A DNA stretch of 64,000 nucleotides, from positions 228,501 through 292,500 of the forward strand of contig NZ_JAIGNS010000002.1 of NCBI RefSeq assembly GCF_019711615.1, given 5' to 3'. Within the stretch, counting starts at the first letter, position 1; every line of letters starts with the position of its first letter. The notes beneath the pieces are model-generated. The model made no database searches, was not told the origin of the DNA, and saw only the letters and a program-made list of their open reading frames with translations. Both the position numbers and the translations under genes were made by a program. Of this stretch, positions 24,486 to 33,375 are shown in pieces. The stretch comes from Qipengyuania intermedia (GTDB taxonomy: Bacteria; Pseudomonadota; Alphaproteobacteria; Sphingomonadales; Sphingomonadaceae).

Positions 24486-25580
24486 ATGAACGCTGAACAG
24501 ACAATTCCTGCTGCAAATCCCGCGCCTTCGCGCGATATGCGCGGCTGGCATTCGCAAATCGCCGACGACAAGGCGATGCTGCGCGGTGCGCGCGATTTGA
24601 CCAAGGATATCGCCGAACACCGTGCCTCGATCTACTGGACCGACATGGTCGGCTCGGCGCTGCTGGGTTACGCCTCGCTCGCCGGTGCCATCCTGACGCA
24701 AAGCACTGCGCTGGCAGTCGTGCTGGCGATCGTATCGGTGCTGGCGCTTTATCGTGCACTCCTGTTCATCCACGAAATCTCGCATTTCCGGAACGGGGCG
24801 CTGCCCGGTTTCCGCGGAGCGTGGAATGCGCTGGTCGGCATCCCGATGCTGACGCCATCCTTCATGTACGAGCAGGTTCACACGCTGCATCACAAGCGCA
24901 CGCAATACGGCACGGTCGAGGATCCGGAATATCTCCCTCTCGCCCTGATGAAGCCGTGGAGCCTGCCGCTGTTCGTCATTATCGCAATCCTTGCGCCGGT
25001 GGCCCTGCTGTTCCGCTTTGCGATCCTTGTGCCGCTGGGCGCGATCATTCCGCCGATCCGCCGCCTGACCTGGCAGCGTGCCAGCGCGCTGGCGATCAAT
25101 CCGGAATTCCGCCGTCGCCCGCCCGAAGGCGACCTGCGTCCACGGGTCATGCTGCTGGAGCTGGGCGGTTTCGTGTGGTCGTGGATGCTGATCGGCAGCG
25201 TCTTCGCTTTCGGCTGGAAGCCGCTCCTCTTCGCCCTGGGCGTTGCCTCCGTCGTCGCACTGCTCAACCAGCTGCGCACGCTGGTCGCGCATCTGTGGGA
25301 GAACGAGGGTGAGGCCATGACCGTCACCGCGCAGTTCCTCGACAGCGTGAATGTGCCGCCGCCGGGCGTGATCGCCGAAATCTGGGCACCGGTGGGCCTG
25401 CGCTATCACGCGCTGCACCACCTCATGCCATCGATGCCCTACCACTCGCTGCCCGAAGCGCACCGCCGCCTCGTGCGCGAACTGGGCACGGAATCGACCT
25501 ATCACGGTGCGAACCATGCCGGGATGGGCGTGCTGGTAGCCCGCATTGCCCGCAGCACGATGGGTGGCCGCAAGGGCTGA
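24486..25580 (+). CDS. fatty acid desaturase family membrane protein
   Basis: A 364-residue integral membrane protein with the three histidine boxes of the desaturase/hydroxylase family: HEISH (about residue 97), HTLHH (about 137) and HALHH (about 311), which bind a di-iron centre. Membrane helices flank the boxes (about 57-95, 160-190 and 225-260). The GxxHxxxH spacing and the LWENEGEAMTVTAQFLDS segment place it in the acyl-lipid or carotenoid-type desaturase group, but substrate cannot be assigned. Monocistronic, divergent from the acetyltransferase. Confidence 0.85.
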   Translation: MNAEQTIPAANPAPSRDMRGWHSQIADDKAMLRGARDLTKDIAEHRASIYWTDMVGSALLGYASLAGAILTQSTALAVVLAIVSVLALYRALLFIHEISHFRNGALPGFRGAWNALVGIPMLTPSFMYEQVHTLHHKRTQYGTVEDPEYLPLALMKPWSLPLFVIIAILAPVALLFRFAILVPLGAIIPPIRRLTWQRASALAINPEFRRRPPEGDLRPRVMLLELGGFVWSWMLIGSVFAFGWKPLLFALGVASVVALLNQLRTLVAHLWENEGEAMTVTAQFLDSVNVPPPGVIAEIWAPVGLRYHALHHLMPSMPYHSLPEAHRRLVRELGTESTYHGANHAGMGVLVARIARSTMGGRKG

Positions 25581-25586
25581 GCGCCC

Positions 25587-26105
25587 TTAGCCTAAAAACC
25601 TGATCATCGCGCAGCGTCGTTCACGCGGGAGGCCGTGCGCGACCTCCTGCTCGATCTCGGCTGCAAGCCGTGGATGGGCCTCGAAATCCTCGACCGTCTC
25701 GAAACCCAGTCGCGCATAGAACGGCGCGTTCCAGGGCACGTCGATGAATGTCGTCAGGGTGAGCGCGGCAAACCCGCTGTTGAGCGCATCGACACCGATG
25801 GCTCGCAACAGGACCGCACCGATCCCCTGCCCCTGCATGGCGGGGAGAACCGAAAACTCGCGGATGTGCAATTCGCGGCGGTGTGGTTCGGTGGACAGGA
25901 AGCCGACGATGCGCCCTTCGCTTTCGGCCACCAGGCAATGACCCTTGCGGATCATGGCGCGCTGCTTCTCCGCGGTGATCGCATGCATGCCGGCCACGCC
26001 GGACAGGCCTTCGACTTCGAGGAATAGCCTGCCTGCCGCGCGTTCGATCGCCGGCAGGTCCTCGGCATCGTCCGGCTTTGCGAGCCGGATGCTCCAGCCG
26101 GTCAT
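25587..26105 (-). CDS. GNAT family N-acetyltransferase
   Basis: A 172-residue GNAT protein. The acetyl-CoA binding motif A is FSVLPAMQGQGIGAVLLRAIG (Q/RxxGxG/A), followed by ALTLTTFIDVPWNAPFYARLGF. The substrate is unknown. Its ATG overlaps the lptG stop by 4 nt, so it is the last gene of the lptF-lptG transcript. Confidence 0.9.
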   Translation of the reverse strand: MTGWSIRLAKPDDAEDLPAIERAAGRLFLEVEGLSGVAGMHAITAEKQRAMIRKGHCLVAESEGRIVGFLSTEPHRRELHIREFSVLPAMQGQGIGAVLLRAIGVDALNSGFAALTLTTFIDVPWNAPFYARLGFETVEDFEAHPRLAAEIEQEVAHGLPRERRCAMIRFLG

Positions 26106-27199
26106 TCCTCGGTCCGGATCAGGACGGTTTCACCGATCAGGAGGAAGAGGAAGAAGGGCGCCCAAGCGGCGAGGAAGGGCGGATACCCGCCGAAATTGCC
26201 CATCGCCAGCGCAGCGTTGTCGACGACGAAATAGGCAAAGCCCAGTGCCATGCCGATCAATGCGCGCACGAAAAGCTGGCCCGATCGCGCCAGTCCGAAG
26301 GCGGCCACTGCGCCGAGCAGAGGCATGAGGAATGAAGACAGCGGGCCGGACAGCTTGTGCCACCACTTGGCGCGCATTTCGCCGGTGCGCCTGCCGGCTT
26401 CTTCATAGGCGTCGATCGTCGGCCCGAGCTCCCAGAAAGGCACGGCATCGGGATCGATGCGGGCTAGGTCGATCTGGTCGGGGGTGAGGCCTTCACCCAC
26501 CACGATCTCGTCACCCGTGGCGTAATTCGCCGTGGCGACTTCGAAGCGTTCGATGTCTTCCAGTTTCCAGCCCGGCGCCGCGTAGGTGGCGCGGTCCGCC
26601 ACGATCTGTTCCAGGATCGCGCCCTCGGCATTGCGGCGATAGAAGGTGACCTTGCGCATGGCGATGGCATTGCCCCGTCCGGCCAGTTGGGCGGCGGTCA
26701 TGACATTCTCGCCATCGGTCAAATAGACATTGGCGCGCACGTTGGATTCTTCGGGAATGGGACCGTATTCCGCCGCCTCCCATGCCTTCAGGGTTGCGGT
26801 CGCGCGGGTGACCAGCCGCTCGTTGAAGACGAAACTGAGGGCTCCTACGACCAGCGCAGTCAGCAGCAGCGGGGCAAGCACCTGGTGGGCGGACAATCCG
26901 GCCGCCTTCATCGCGATGACCTCGCTGTTCTGGTTGAGCGTGACCAAAGAGATCAGTGTTGCCAGCAGCACCGAATAGGGAAGGAAGCGCTGGATCAGCT
27001 GCGGTATCCTGAGGCTGGCATAGGTCAGCAGTTCGCCCTGGCCATTGCCTTCGACCGCCAGGATCTTGCCGCTGTTCGACAGCAGGTCGAGCATCATCAG
27101 CACCAGCACCAGCATGACCAGCACCGCCAGGATGCGGACCACGAAAAGTTTCGCGAGGTAGAGCGTCAGCGTGCGCGAGGGGAAAAAGTCGAGTTGCAC
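26102..27199 (-). CDS. lptG: LPS export ABC transporter permease LptG
   Basis: A 365-residue inner-membrane protein of the LptB2FG complex that lifts lipopolysaccharide to the LptC/A bridge. Six membrane helices (three near 15-130, three near 285-360) flank a periplasmic beta-jellyroll (about 135-270, NVRANVYLTDGENVMTAAQLA). The IQRFLPYSVLLATLISLVTL helix and GLSAHQVLAPLL coupling region are typical. It starts 3 nt after the lptF stop. Confidence 0.93.
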   Translation of the reverse strand: MQLDFFPSRTLTLYLAKLFVVRILAVLVMLVLVLMMLDLLSNSGKILAVEGNGQGELLTYASLRIPQLIQRFLPYSVLLATLISLVTLNQNSEVIAMKAAGLSAHQVLAPLLLTALVVGALSFVFNERLVTRATATLKAWEAAEYGPIPEESNVRANVYLTDGENVMTAAQLAGRGNAIAMRKVTFYRRNAEGAILEQIVADRATYAAPGWKLEDIERFEVATANYATGDEIVVGEGLTPDQIDLARIDPDAVPFWELGPTIDAYEEAGRRTGEMRAKWWHKLSGPLSSFLMPLLGAVAAFGLARSGQLFVRALIGMALGFAYFVVDNAALAMGNFGGYPPFLAAWAPFFLFLLIGETVLIRTEE

Positions 27200-27202
27200 C
27201 GA

Positions 27203-28441
27203 TCAGCCCTCCGCCGCCAGTTCATCGTCGTCGGTATGGAGATGGGGTCGGCGCCTACGCCTGAATAGCTTGCCGATCCTCTTGGAAATCTTGGCGAACC
27301 AGCTCTCCAGCGCGCCGATCGCTTGCCCGCCCGGCACGAAGGCCACGCGCCAGTACATCCACAATATCAGCGCGGCGAAGACCACGAATGGCCCCCACAG
27401 GGCAAGGATGGGATCGGCAAGGCCGAGCGCGGCCACGTCCTCTCCGTACTGGTTTATCTTGTGGTAGGCGACGACCATGATGATCGACAGGAAGACGCCC
27501 AGCGCGCTGGTCGATCGCTTGGGCGGTATGCCGAGTGCGACAGCGAGCAGCGGCATCAGCGCCATCATGACCACTTCGACCAAGCGGAAATTGAAGCTGG
27601 CCTGGCTGGCGTCGCGCTTGTCCTCGGTCTGGTTGTCGGCCCAGCCGATGCGAAGAAGTTCGGGCAGGATGTATTCGCGCTCGTCCTCTCCGCGCGCCCT
27701 GAACTCCTCGATCGCAGGCAGGTCGATGGGCAGGTCGTGGCGGGTGAATGTCAGTACGCGGGGGGTCTGGCCCCCCGTGTCCTGGATTATGGTGCCCTCG
27801 GTCAGACGCAGGATTATCGTGTCGGGATCGTCGGTCGTGGCGAGAAACGCACCCTCGCGTGCGGAGATCGACAGCACCTGGCCCTTGTCGTTGGCGACGC
27901 GTGCGAAAATGCCGATCAGGCGGCGGCCGTCGTCTTCGCTTTCCTCGATCCTGAGCGCCATGCGGTCGGCGAGCGTGGTGAACTCGCCCACCTTGATCGA
28001 TGCCCCCAGCGCACCCGAGCGCAATTCGTATTCGAGGCGTTCGTAGGTGAAGCGGCTGACGGGCTGGACGAAGAAAACCAGCGCCACGTTGATGGCCATG
28101 AAGACCATGGTGATGATGTAGGGCACCCGCAGCAGGCGGCCGTAGCTGAGGCCCACGGCGCGGAAGACGTCCAGCTCGCTCGTGGTGGCTAGCTTGCGGA
28201 AGGCGAGCAGGATGCCCAGCAGCAGGCCCAGCGGAATCGCGAGGCTGGCATATTCGGGAACGAGGGTCGCCAGCATCTTGAAGACGACACCGATCGGCCC
28301 GCCTTCCACCGCCACGAAATCGAGCAGGCGCAACATCTTGTCGAGCGTGAGCAGCGATGCGGCGAGCGCGAAGACGCCCAGCATCGGCACGATCACCAGC
28401 CGGAAGATGTAGCGGTCGATGGCGGGAAGGAAATTGAGCAC
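27203..28441 (-). CDS. lptF: LPS export ABC transporter permease LptF
   Basis: A 412-residue permease with the same architecture as LptG: helices near 15-120, a periplasmic domain (about 130-275, with DTGGQTPRVLTFTRHDLPIDLP) and helices near 300-375. The EYASLAIPLGLLLGILLAFRKL and AVGLSYGRLLRVPY stretches are the LptF-type coupling helix region. A basic C-terminal tail (RIGKLFRRRRRPHLH) extends into the cytoplasm. First gene of lptF-lptG-GNAT. Confidence 0.93.
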   Translation of the reverse strand: MLNFLPAIDRYIFRLVIVPMLGVFALAASLLTLDKMLRLLDFVAVEGGPIGVVFKMLATLVPEYASLAIPLGLLLGILLAFRKLATTSELDVFRAVGLSYGRLLRVPYIITMVFMAINVALVFFVQPVSRFTYERLEYELRSGALGASIKVGEFTTLADRMALRIEESEDDGRRLIGIFARVANDKGQVLSISAREGAFLATTDDPDTIILRLTEGTIIQDTGGQTPRVLTFTRHDLPIDLPAIEEFRARGEDEREYILPELLRIGWADNQTEDKRDASQASFNFRLVEVVMMALMPLLAVALGIPPKRSTSALGVFLSIIMVVAYHKINQYGEDVAALGLADPILALWGPFVVFAALILWMYWRVAFVPGGQAIGALESWFAKISKRIGKLFRRRRRPHLHTDDDELAAEG

Positions 28442-28530
28442 GCGGTTTCCGGTTTCTTGGCGTTCGGGCGGCTCTAGCGAGAAATTACCCGCACGTCATG
28501 CCCTACCGGAAAGGAGGAGAGAGATGGCTG

Positions 28531-28896
28531 TCAGGCCTTTTCTAACGTGCATTGCAGCGGGTGCTGGTTCTCGCGGGCGAAATCCATCACCTGGTTCACC
28601 TTGGTCTCGGCCACTTCATAGGGAAAGACGCCGCAGACGCCGACGCCCTTCTGGTGGACGTGGAGCATGACGCGGGTCGCTTCTTCCATGTTCATGCGGA
28701 AGAAGCGCTTCAGCACGATGACGACGAATTCCATCGGCGTGTAGTCGTCGTTCAGTAGCAGGACCTTGTACTGGCTCGGCTTCTTGGGCTTGGCGCGGGT
28801 CTTGGTCGCGAGACCGGTCTGGCCTTCGCCCTCGCGGGTATCGTCGTCGTCGCCATTAGCGGCGCGGATAGCGGGGAGGGCGGTGTAGTCGGTCAT
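28531..28896 (-). CDS. clpS: ATP-dependent Clp protease adaptor ClpS
   Basis: A 121-residue N-degron adaptor. After a flexible charged N-terminus (1-40), the folded core shows [17 protein letters not shown], where the Asn-Asp pair and Met form the N-degron pocket, then [24 protein letters not shown]. It delivers substrates, including those tagged by Aat, to ClpAP. ATG at 28896 (MTDYTALP) is preferred to 28908. Confidence 0.95.
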   Translation of the reverse strand: MTDYTALPAIRAANGDDDDTREGEGQTGLATKTRAKPKKPSQYKVLLLNDDYTPMEFVVIVLKRFFRMNMEEATRVMLHVHQKGVGVCGVFPYEVAETKVNQVMDFARENQHPLQCTLEKA

Positions 28897-28998
28897 CAGA
28901 AGCGGCAATATCGTATCGTTTCACCAAATCGCAAGGCGTCAGTCGCCCCGTGCGCCGTCGCGGGTTAAGAAAATGTCGAAACGCGCGCTTGCGGTACG

Positions 28999-29041
28999 AA
29001 AAAGGAAACGGGCCGAACGACAGTGATGTCGTCCGACCCGT
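28999..29041 (-). terminator. intrinsic terminator downstream of the phasin gene
   Basis: On the minus strand ACGGG-N-CG-N-ACGACA pairs with TGTCGT-N-CG-N-CCCGT (29041-29008) and is followed by TTCCTTTTTCG. A second hairpin lies just before it, between the phasin stop and this one (29051-29087, arms CCACCGGGC and GCCCGGTGG around a purine-rich loop). Confidence 0.75.
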
Positions 29042-29104
29042 CCTGTCCAACCACCGGGCGAGGGAGAGAGGAGAGAGAGCCCGGTGGATTGAAGTCAGTT
29101 TGCC

Positions 29105-29935
29105 TTAGGCAGCCTTGCGGACCTTTTCGGCAGCGAGGCTGAAGCGGCTCGAAAGCGGAGCGAAAGCTTCGTTGGCCAGCTTGACCATGGCTTCGGTGTT
29201 CTTCGAAGTGGTCGAAACCATCGCGTCGAAGTTGCGACGTGCGATTTCACCCTGGAGCTGGAAGAGTTCGGTCGGCGACTTGATCGCAGCGAACTTCTTG
29301 ACGTCGCCCTGGACGGTTTCGGCAGCCGACTTTGCTTCTTCGACATAGGTGCGGCCCATGTCCTGCATGCCGTTGGCGAGGATCTTGCCGGATTCGACGA
29401 GAGCTTCGAAGTTGCCCTTCTGGAATTCGACGACGTCCTGGGTCATTTCGGCACCCTTGTCGTAAGCGGCCTTGGCACGGGTCTGCACGTCGGCAGCAAC
29501 TTCCTTCGCTTTGGCGGTGTAGTCGGTGGTCTTTGCGTTCTTGGCAGTGGCCATGATGGTATCCTTCAACTTGGAAATCGGGGTGGTAGCGGTCGCGGGC
29601 TTCTTGGCTGCGGCCTTGGTCTTCGCAGGCGCTGCCTTCTTGGCGGCGACCTTCTTGGGAGCGGCCTTCTTCTTGGCCGGTGCCTTCTTGGCAGCGACCT
29701 TCTTGGCCTTGGCCGGAGCAGCCTTCTTCTTGGCTACCGGCTTCTTCTTGGCAGGTGCGGCAACGGCCTCGGCGACCTTGTCGGTCTTGACCGGTGCGCT
29801 CGTGTCCGCTTCGACTGCCTTTTCGACGGCCTTCACGTTCACTTCGCCCTTGGCCGCGTCGGCGGTCTTCTTTTCCGCTGCATCGGCGAATGCCTTTTCT
29901 GCGGCGGCGTCAATTTTGCTCTGGCTGTCAGCCAT
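29105..29935 (-). CDS. phasin family protein with histone H1-like Lys/Ala-rich segment
   Basis: A 276-residue granule-associated protein. The C-terminal half (about 130-276) is a phasin domain: TKAKEVAADVQTRAKAAYDK, GNFEALVESGKILANGMQ and ELFQLQGEIARRNFDAMVS. Between about residues 62 and 118 lies a low-complexity stretch of AKKK/APAK/AAKK repeats, similar to histone H1 or PhaF tails, which could bind DNA or polyphosphate. Phasins coat polyhydroxyalkanoate granules. Next to phaC (118 nt upstream on the same strand) with an operator-like palindrome in between. Start at MADSQSK; the frame is open 9 codons further. Two hairpins follow the stop. Confidence 0.88.
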   Translation of the reverse strand: MADSQSKIDAAAEKAFADAAEKKTADAAKGEVNVKAVEKAVEADTSAPVKTDKVAEAVAAPAKKKPVAKKKAAPAKAKKVAAKKAPAKKKAAPKKVAAKKAAPAKTKAAAKKPATATTPISKLKDTIMATAKNAKTTDYTAKAKEVAADVQTRAKAAYDKGAEMTQDVVEFQKGNFEALVESGKILANGMQDMGRTYVEEAKSAAETVQGDVKKFAAIKSPTELFQLQGEIARRNFDAMVSTTSKNTEAMVKLANEAFAPLSSRFSLAAEKVRKAA

Positions 29936-29951
29936 GGGAAACCTCGTTTTG

Positions 29952-30012
29952 TTGCAGTGCACAAAATAGGCATTGCAACTGCGAAGTCAAGGCTTTTTTG
30001 TGCAGTGCACAA
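29952..30012. promoter_or_regulatory. operator-like TTGTGCA-N-TGCACAA sites upstream of the phasin gene
   Basis: A perfect 15-bp palindrome TTGTGCAGTGCACAA occupies 29998-30012, and a second, imperfect copy around TTGCAGTGCACAA occupies 29952-29964. TGC/GCA-rich palindromes bind the PHA repressor PhaR in other alphaproteobacteria, so these are likely control sites for the phasin promoter. No phaR gene is in the window. Confidence 0.6.
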
Positions 30013-30053
30013 TAAGTCGCGACGAGGCGTGTTTTCAGCAGGTTATACCGCGA

Positions 30054-31931
30054 TCAGCGGGTGGCGACGTAGCGTCCGGGCGCGTCCTCGATGACCTTGT
30101 CGCCCTTTCCGCCCGGCTTTCTTTTGCCGGTCGCGGGCACGGTTTCGCCGTCCTGCTGGCGCAGCCAGTCGATCCAGTCCGGCCACCAGCTTCCCGGATG
30201 CTCTTCGGCTCCTTCGCGGAATTCGGCGAGGCTGCGCGGTGAGCCGTCATTCGTCCAGTACTGGTACTTGCCGGAGGAGGGAGGATTGACCACGCCTGCG
30301 ATATGGCCCGATCCGGCCAGCACGAAGCGCAAGGGACCGCCGAAATGTTCGGTGATCCGCCAGACGCTTTCGGCCGGCGCAATGTGGTCTTCCTTGCCCG
30401 CCTGCACATAGGTGGGGGTGTTCACCCGGCCAAGATCGACCGGCGTATTGTCGACCGTCAGCGCGTCGCCCTCGACGAGCCGGTTGTCGCGATAGAGGTC
30501 GCGCAAATACTGCTGGTGCCACTTGGCGGGAAGGTTGGTGACGTCCCCGTTCCAGTGCAGCAGGTCGAAAGCCGGATAGTCTTCGCCCAGCAGGTAATTG
30601 TTGACCACGTAATTCCAGATCAGGTCCGTGCCGCGCAGCAGGTTGAAGGTCGCGGCCATGTAGCGCCCGTCCAGATAGCCGTCGGGCGACAGGCCCTTGA
30701 TCGCGGCCAGCTGCTGGTCGTCGATGAAGTTGAGCAGCTCGCCCGCCTTTTCGAAATCCACCTGCGCGGTGAAGAAGGTCGCGCTCTTGACCTTATCCTC
30801 CTGCTCGCGGCGGTGGAGGATCGCCAGCGTGGCGGCCAGCGTGGTCCCGGCCACGCAATAACCGATCGCATGGACGCTCGGCACGTCCAGCCGCTCGCGC
30901 ACATGGTCGATCGCGTCGATCTGTGCGCGCACGTAGTCGTCCCAGATCACGTCCTTCATGCTGGCGTCGGCCGATTTCCAGCTGACCATGAAAACGGTCA
31001 CGCCCTGGTCGACCGCCCATTTCACGAAGCTCTTCTTCGCGTTGAGATCGAGGATATAGAACCGGTTGATCCACGGCGGGAAGATGATGAGCGGCGTTGC
31101 CATGACCTTGTCGGTCGTGGGGGAATACTGGATCAGCTGGTAGATTGGGGTCTCGTGTACCACCTTGCCGGGCGTGGTGGCGATATTCTCGCCCAGGGTG
31201 AACGCGCTTGCATCGGTATGCGACAGCTGGCCCCGGCGCATGTCGGCCAGCATGTGCTCCATGCCTTTGACGAGGTTGTCGCCGCGGGTTTCCAGCGTGC
31301 GCTCCATCACCACCGGATTGAGAAGCGGGAAATTCGCAGGGCTCGCCGCTTCGGTGATCGCCTTGGTGGTAAAGCGCAATTGCTCGCGCTGCTGCGGATT
31401 GAGATTGTCCGCCTTCTCGACCATTTCCGCGACGCGTTCGGCCAGGAACAGGTAGGTCTGGTGGATCAGGGCGTAGGCGGGATGGGCGCGCCATTTCTCG
31501 TCGGCGAAGCGGCGGTCCTTGCGCGGCAACTCGACCTCGCCGCCGTGCTTTTCCGCTGCCTTGGGGCCAAGGCCGTACTGGCCCAGCACGTCTTCCCACA
31601 GGCGCATGCCCTCTTCCATCAGGGCTTTCTGCTGTTCCGCCTGCGCCAGCGGCATCTTCTGGTACCAGTCGGTCGCCAGCGCCATCCAGCGCGCGGGATC
31701 GAAATAGGGCACCAGGGCCTGCGGGTTGGCGAGTTGTTCCGATTGGTACTGCAGCCACATGGCCTGCAGCTTAGCCCCGACTTCTGCCCAATGCTGCGCA
31801 TCTTCCGGCGAAACCGCGCCGTCGATCCCTTTTGCCGCATCCATCGTGCCCATCATCGGCGCGAACATGGCGCGCATCAGCTTGGCGGGGCCTTCGTACA
31901 TGTTGGTGAAGGGATCGGGCGTATCGGTCAT
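30054..31931 (-). CDS. phaC: class I poly(R)-hydroxyalkanoate synthase
   Basis: A 625-residue PHA polymerase. The N-terminal domain (about 1-210) includes PLLNPVVMERTLETRGDN. The alpha/beta-hydrolase domain has the lipase-like box GYCVAG with catalytic Cys359, the catalytic Asp in AGKEDHIAP and His in GSGHIAGVVNPP. WNGDVTNLPAKWHQQYLRDLY is a family block. It polymerises (R)-3-hydroxyacyl-CoA at the granule surface. Start at 31931 (MTDTPDPF) is preferred over 31967. phaA/phaB are not here. Confidence 0.96.
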   Translation of the reverse strand: MTDTPDPFTNMYEGPAKLMRAMFAPMMGTMDAAKGIDGAVSPEDAQHWAEVGAKLQAMWLQYQSEQLANPQALVPYFDPARWMALATDWYQKMPLAQAEQQKALMEEGMRLWEDVLGQYGLGPKAAEKHGGEVELPRKDRRFADEKWRAHPAYALIHQTYLFLAERVAEMVEKADNLNPQQREQLRFTTKAITEAASPANFPLLNPVVMERTLETRGDNLVKGMEHMLADMRRGQLSHTDASAFTLGENIATTPGKVVHETPIYQLIQYSPTTDKVMATPLIIFPPWINRFYILDLNAKKSFVKWAVDQGVTVFMVSWKSADASMKDVIWDDYVRAQIDAIDHVRERLDVPSVHAIGYCVAGTTLAATLAILHRREQEDKVKSATFFTAQVDFEKAGELLNFIDDQQLAAIKGLSPDGYLDGRYMAATFNLLRGTDLIWNYVVNNYLLGEDYPAFDLLHWNGDVTNLPAKWHQQYLRDLYRDNRLVEGDALTVDNTPVDLGRVNTPTYVQAGKEDHIAPAESVWRITEHFGGPLRFVLAGSGHIAGVVNPPSSGKYQYWTNDGSPRSLAEFREGAEEHPGSWWPDWIDWLRQQDGETVPATGKRKPGGKGDKVIEDAPGRYVATR

Positions 31932-32091
31932 GGCAATCCTCTGGCGTCGAAGCGCGTCTTTAGTCACTTACACGATAATTCGCACACTTGTGATAGCGAG
32001 CGGCTTTGCGCTTGCATCGTGAATAGGTAATCAATGTGACGACGCATATCACTTTCGGCCAGCATTTCGGCCGGCGTCGCAGGAGCAATGA

Positions 32092-33276
32092 ATGTCCGAC
32101 GAATTCTACCGCATCAAACGTATGCCGCCCTATGTCATCGCAGAAGTCAATGCGATGCGCCACGCGGCACGTCAGGCGGGTCGCGACATCATTGATCTCG
32201 GCATGGGCAATCCCGACCAGCCGCCCCCGCAGCACGTCATCGACAAGCTGTGCGAAGTCGCGGCCAAGCCCGACGCCCATGGCTATTCGCAGTCCAAGGG
32301 CATTCCCGGCCTGCGCCGAGCCCAGGCGAATTACTACCAGCGCCGCTTCGGGGTGGAACTCGATCCCGAACGGGAAGTCGTCGTCACGATGGGTTCGAAA
32401 GAGGGGCTGTCCTCGATGGCGACGGCCATCAGCGCGCCGGGCGATGTGATCCTTGCGCCCAGTCCGGCCTATCCGATCCACACCTATGGCTTCATGATCG
32501 CCGGGGCCACGATCCGCAGCGTGCCGACGACGCCGGACGAGCACTACTGGCGCGCGCTCGACAATGCGATGGCCTATACGGTGCCGCGCCCGACCGTGCT
32601 CGTGTGCAACTATCCCAGCAATCCGACGGCCGAGACCGTCGACCTGGATTTCTACGAACGGCTGGTCGCCTGGGCGAAAAGGAACGAGGTCTGGGTACTG
32701 TCCGACCTCGCCTATTCGGAACTTTATTACGACGGCAAGCCGACCCGATCGATCCTGGAAGTGCCCGGGGCGAAGGATGTCGCGGTGGAATTCACCTCCA
32801 TGTCGAAGACCTTCTCCATGGCGGGCTGGCGGATCGGCTTTTGCGTCGGCAACCAGAAGCTGATTGCAGCGCTGACCCGCGTGAAGAGCTATCTCGATTA
32901 CGGGGCCTTCACGCCGGTCCAGGCGGCTGCCTGTGCCGCGCTCAACGGGCCGGAGGACGTGATCGCGGAAAACCGCGCGCGGTACCAGCACCGGCGCGAT
33001 GTGATGGTCGAAAGCTTTACGCGCGCCGGTTGGGCGATCCCCACGCCGCCTGCCAGCATGTTCACCTGGGCCAAGCTGCCCCCGGGCTTCGAGCACATGG
33101 GCAGCCTCGAATTCTCCAAGCAATTGCTGGAAAAAGCCGAGGTCGCAGTCGCTGCCGGTGTAGGGTTCGGCGAAGAAGGCGAAGGCTATGTGCGCATCGC
33201 CATGGTCGAAAACGAACAACGAATTCGCCAGGCGGCCCGAAACGTGAAGAAATTCCTCAGCGAACACGCGGCCTGA
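32092..33276 (+). CDS. PLP-dependent class I/II aminotransferase (AlaC/DapL-like)
   Basis: A 394-residue fold-type I aminotransferase. Signatures: IIDLGMGNPDQPPPQHV, YSQSKGIPGLRRA, the NYPSNPTAETVD substrate loop and the PLP lysine in SMSKTFSMAGWRIGF. The overall pattern is that of alanine-pyruvate aminotransferase AlaC and relatives of LL-diaminopimelate aminotransferase; the substrate cannot be fixed here. GGAG lies 6 nt before ATG. Divergent from phaC. Confidence 0.87.
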   Translation: MSDEFYRIKRMPPYVIAEVNAMRHAARQAGRDIIDLGMGNPDQPPPQHVIDKLCEVAAKPDAHGYSQSKGIPGLRRAQANYYQRRFGVELDPEREVVVTMGSKEGLSSMATAISAPGDVILAPSPAYPIHTYGFMIAGATIRSVPTTPDEHYWRALDNAMAYTVPRPTVLVCNYPSNPTAETVDLDFYERLVAWAKRNEVWVLSDLAYSELYYDGKPTRSILEVPGAKDVAVEFTSMSKTFSMAGWRIGFCVGNQKLIAALTRVKSYLDYGAFTPVQAAACAALNGPEDVIAENRARYQHRRDVMVESFTRAGWAIPTPPASMFTWAKLPPGFEHMGSLEFSKQLLEKAEVAVAAGVGFGEEGEGYVRIAMVENEQRIRQAARNVKKFLSEHAA

Positions 33277-33375
33277 TCCCGAATAAGCCCCGCCCTCTTA
33301 GGTATTCGTCCCGATTGGGCGGGTCTTGAACCTTTCATATTGGGTAAGTCGACGGGAAGCCTTAGGAGACGGGCC

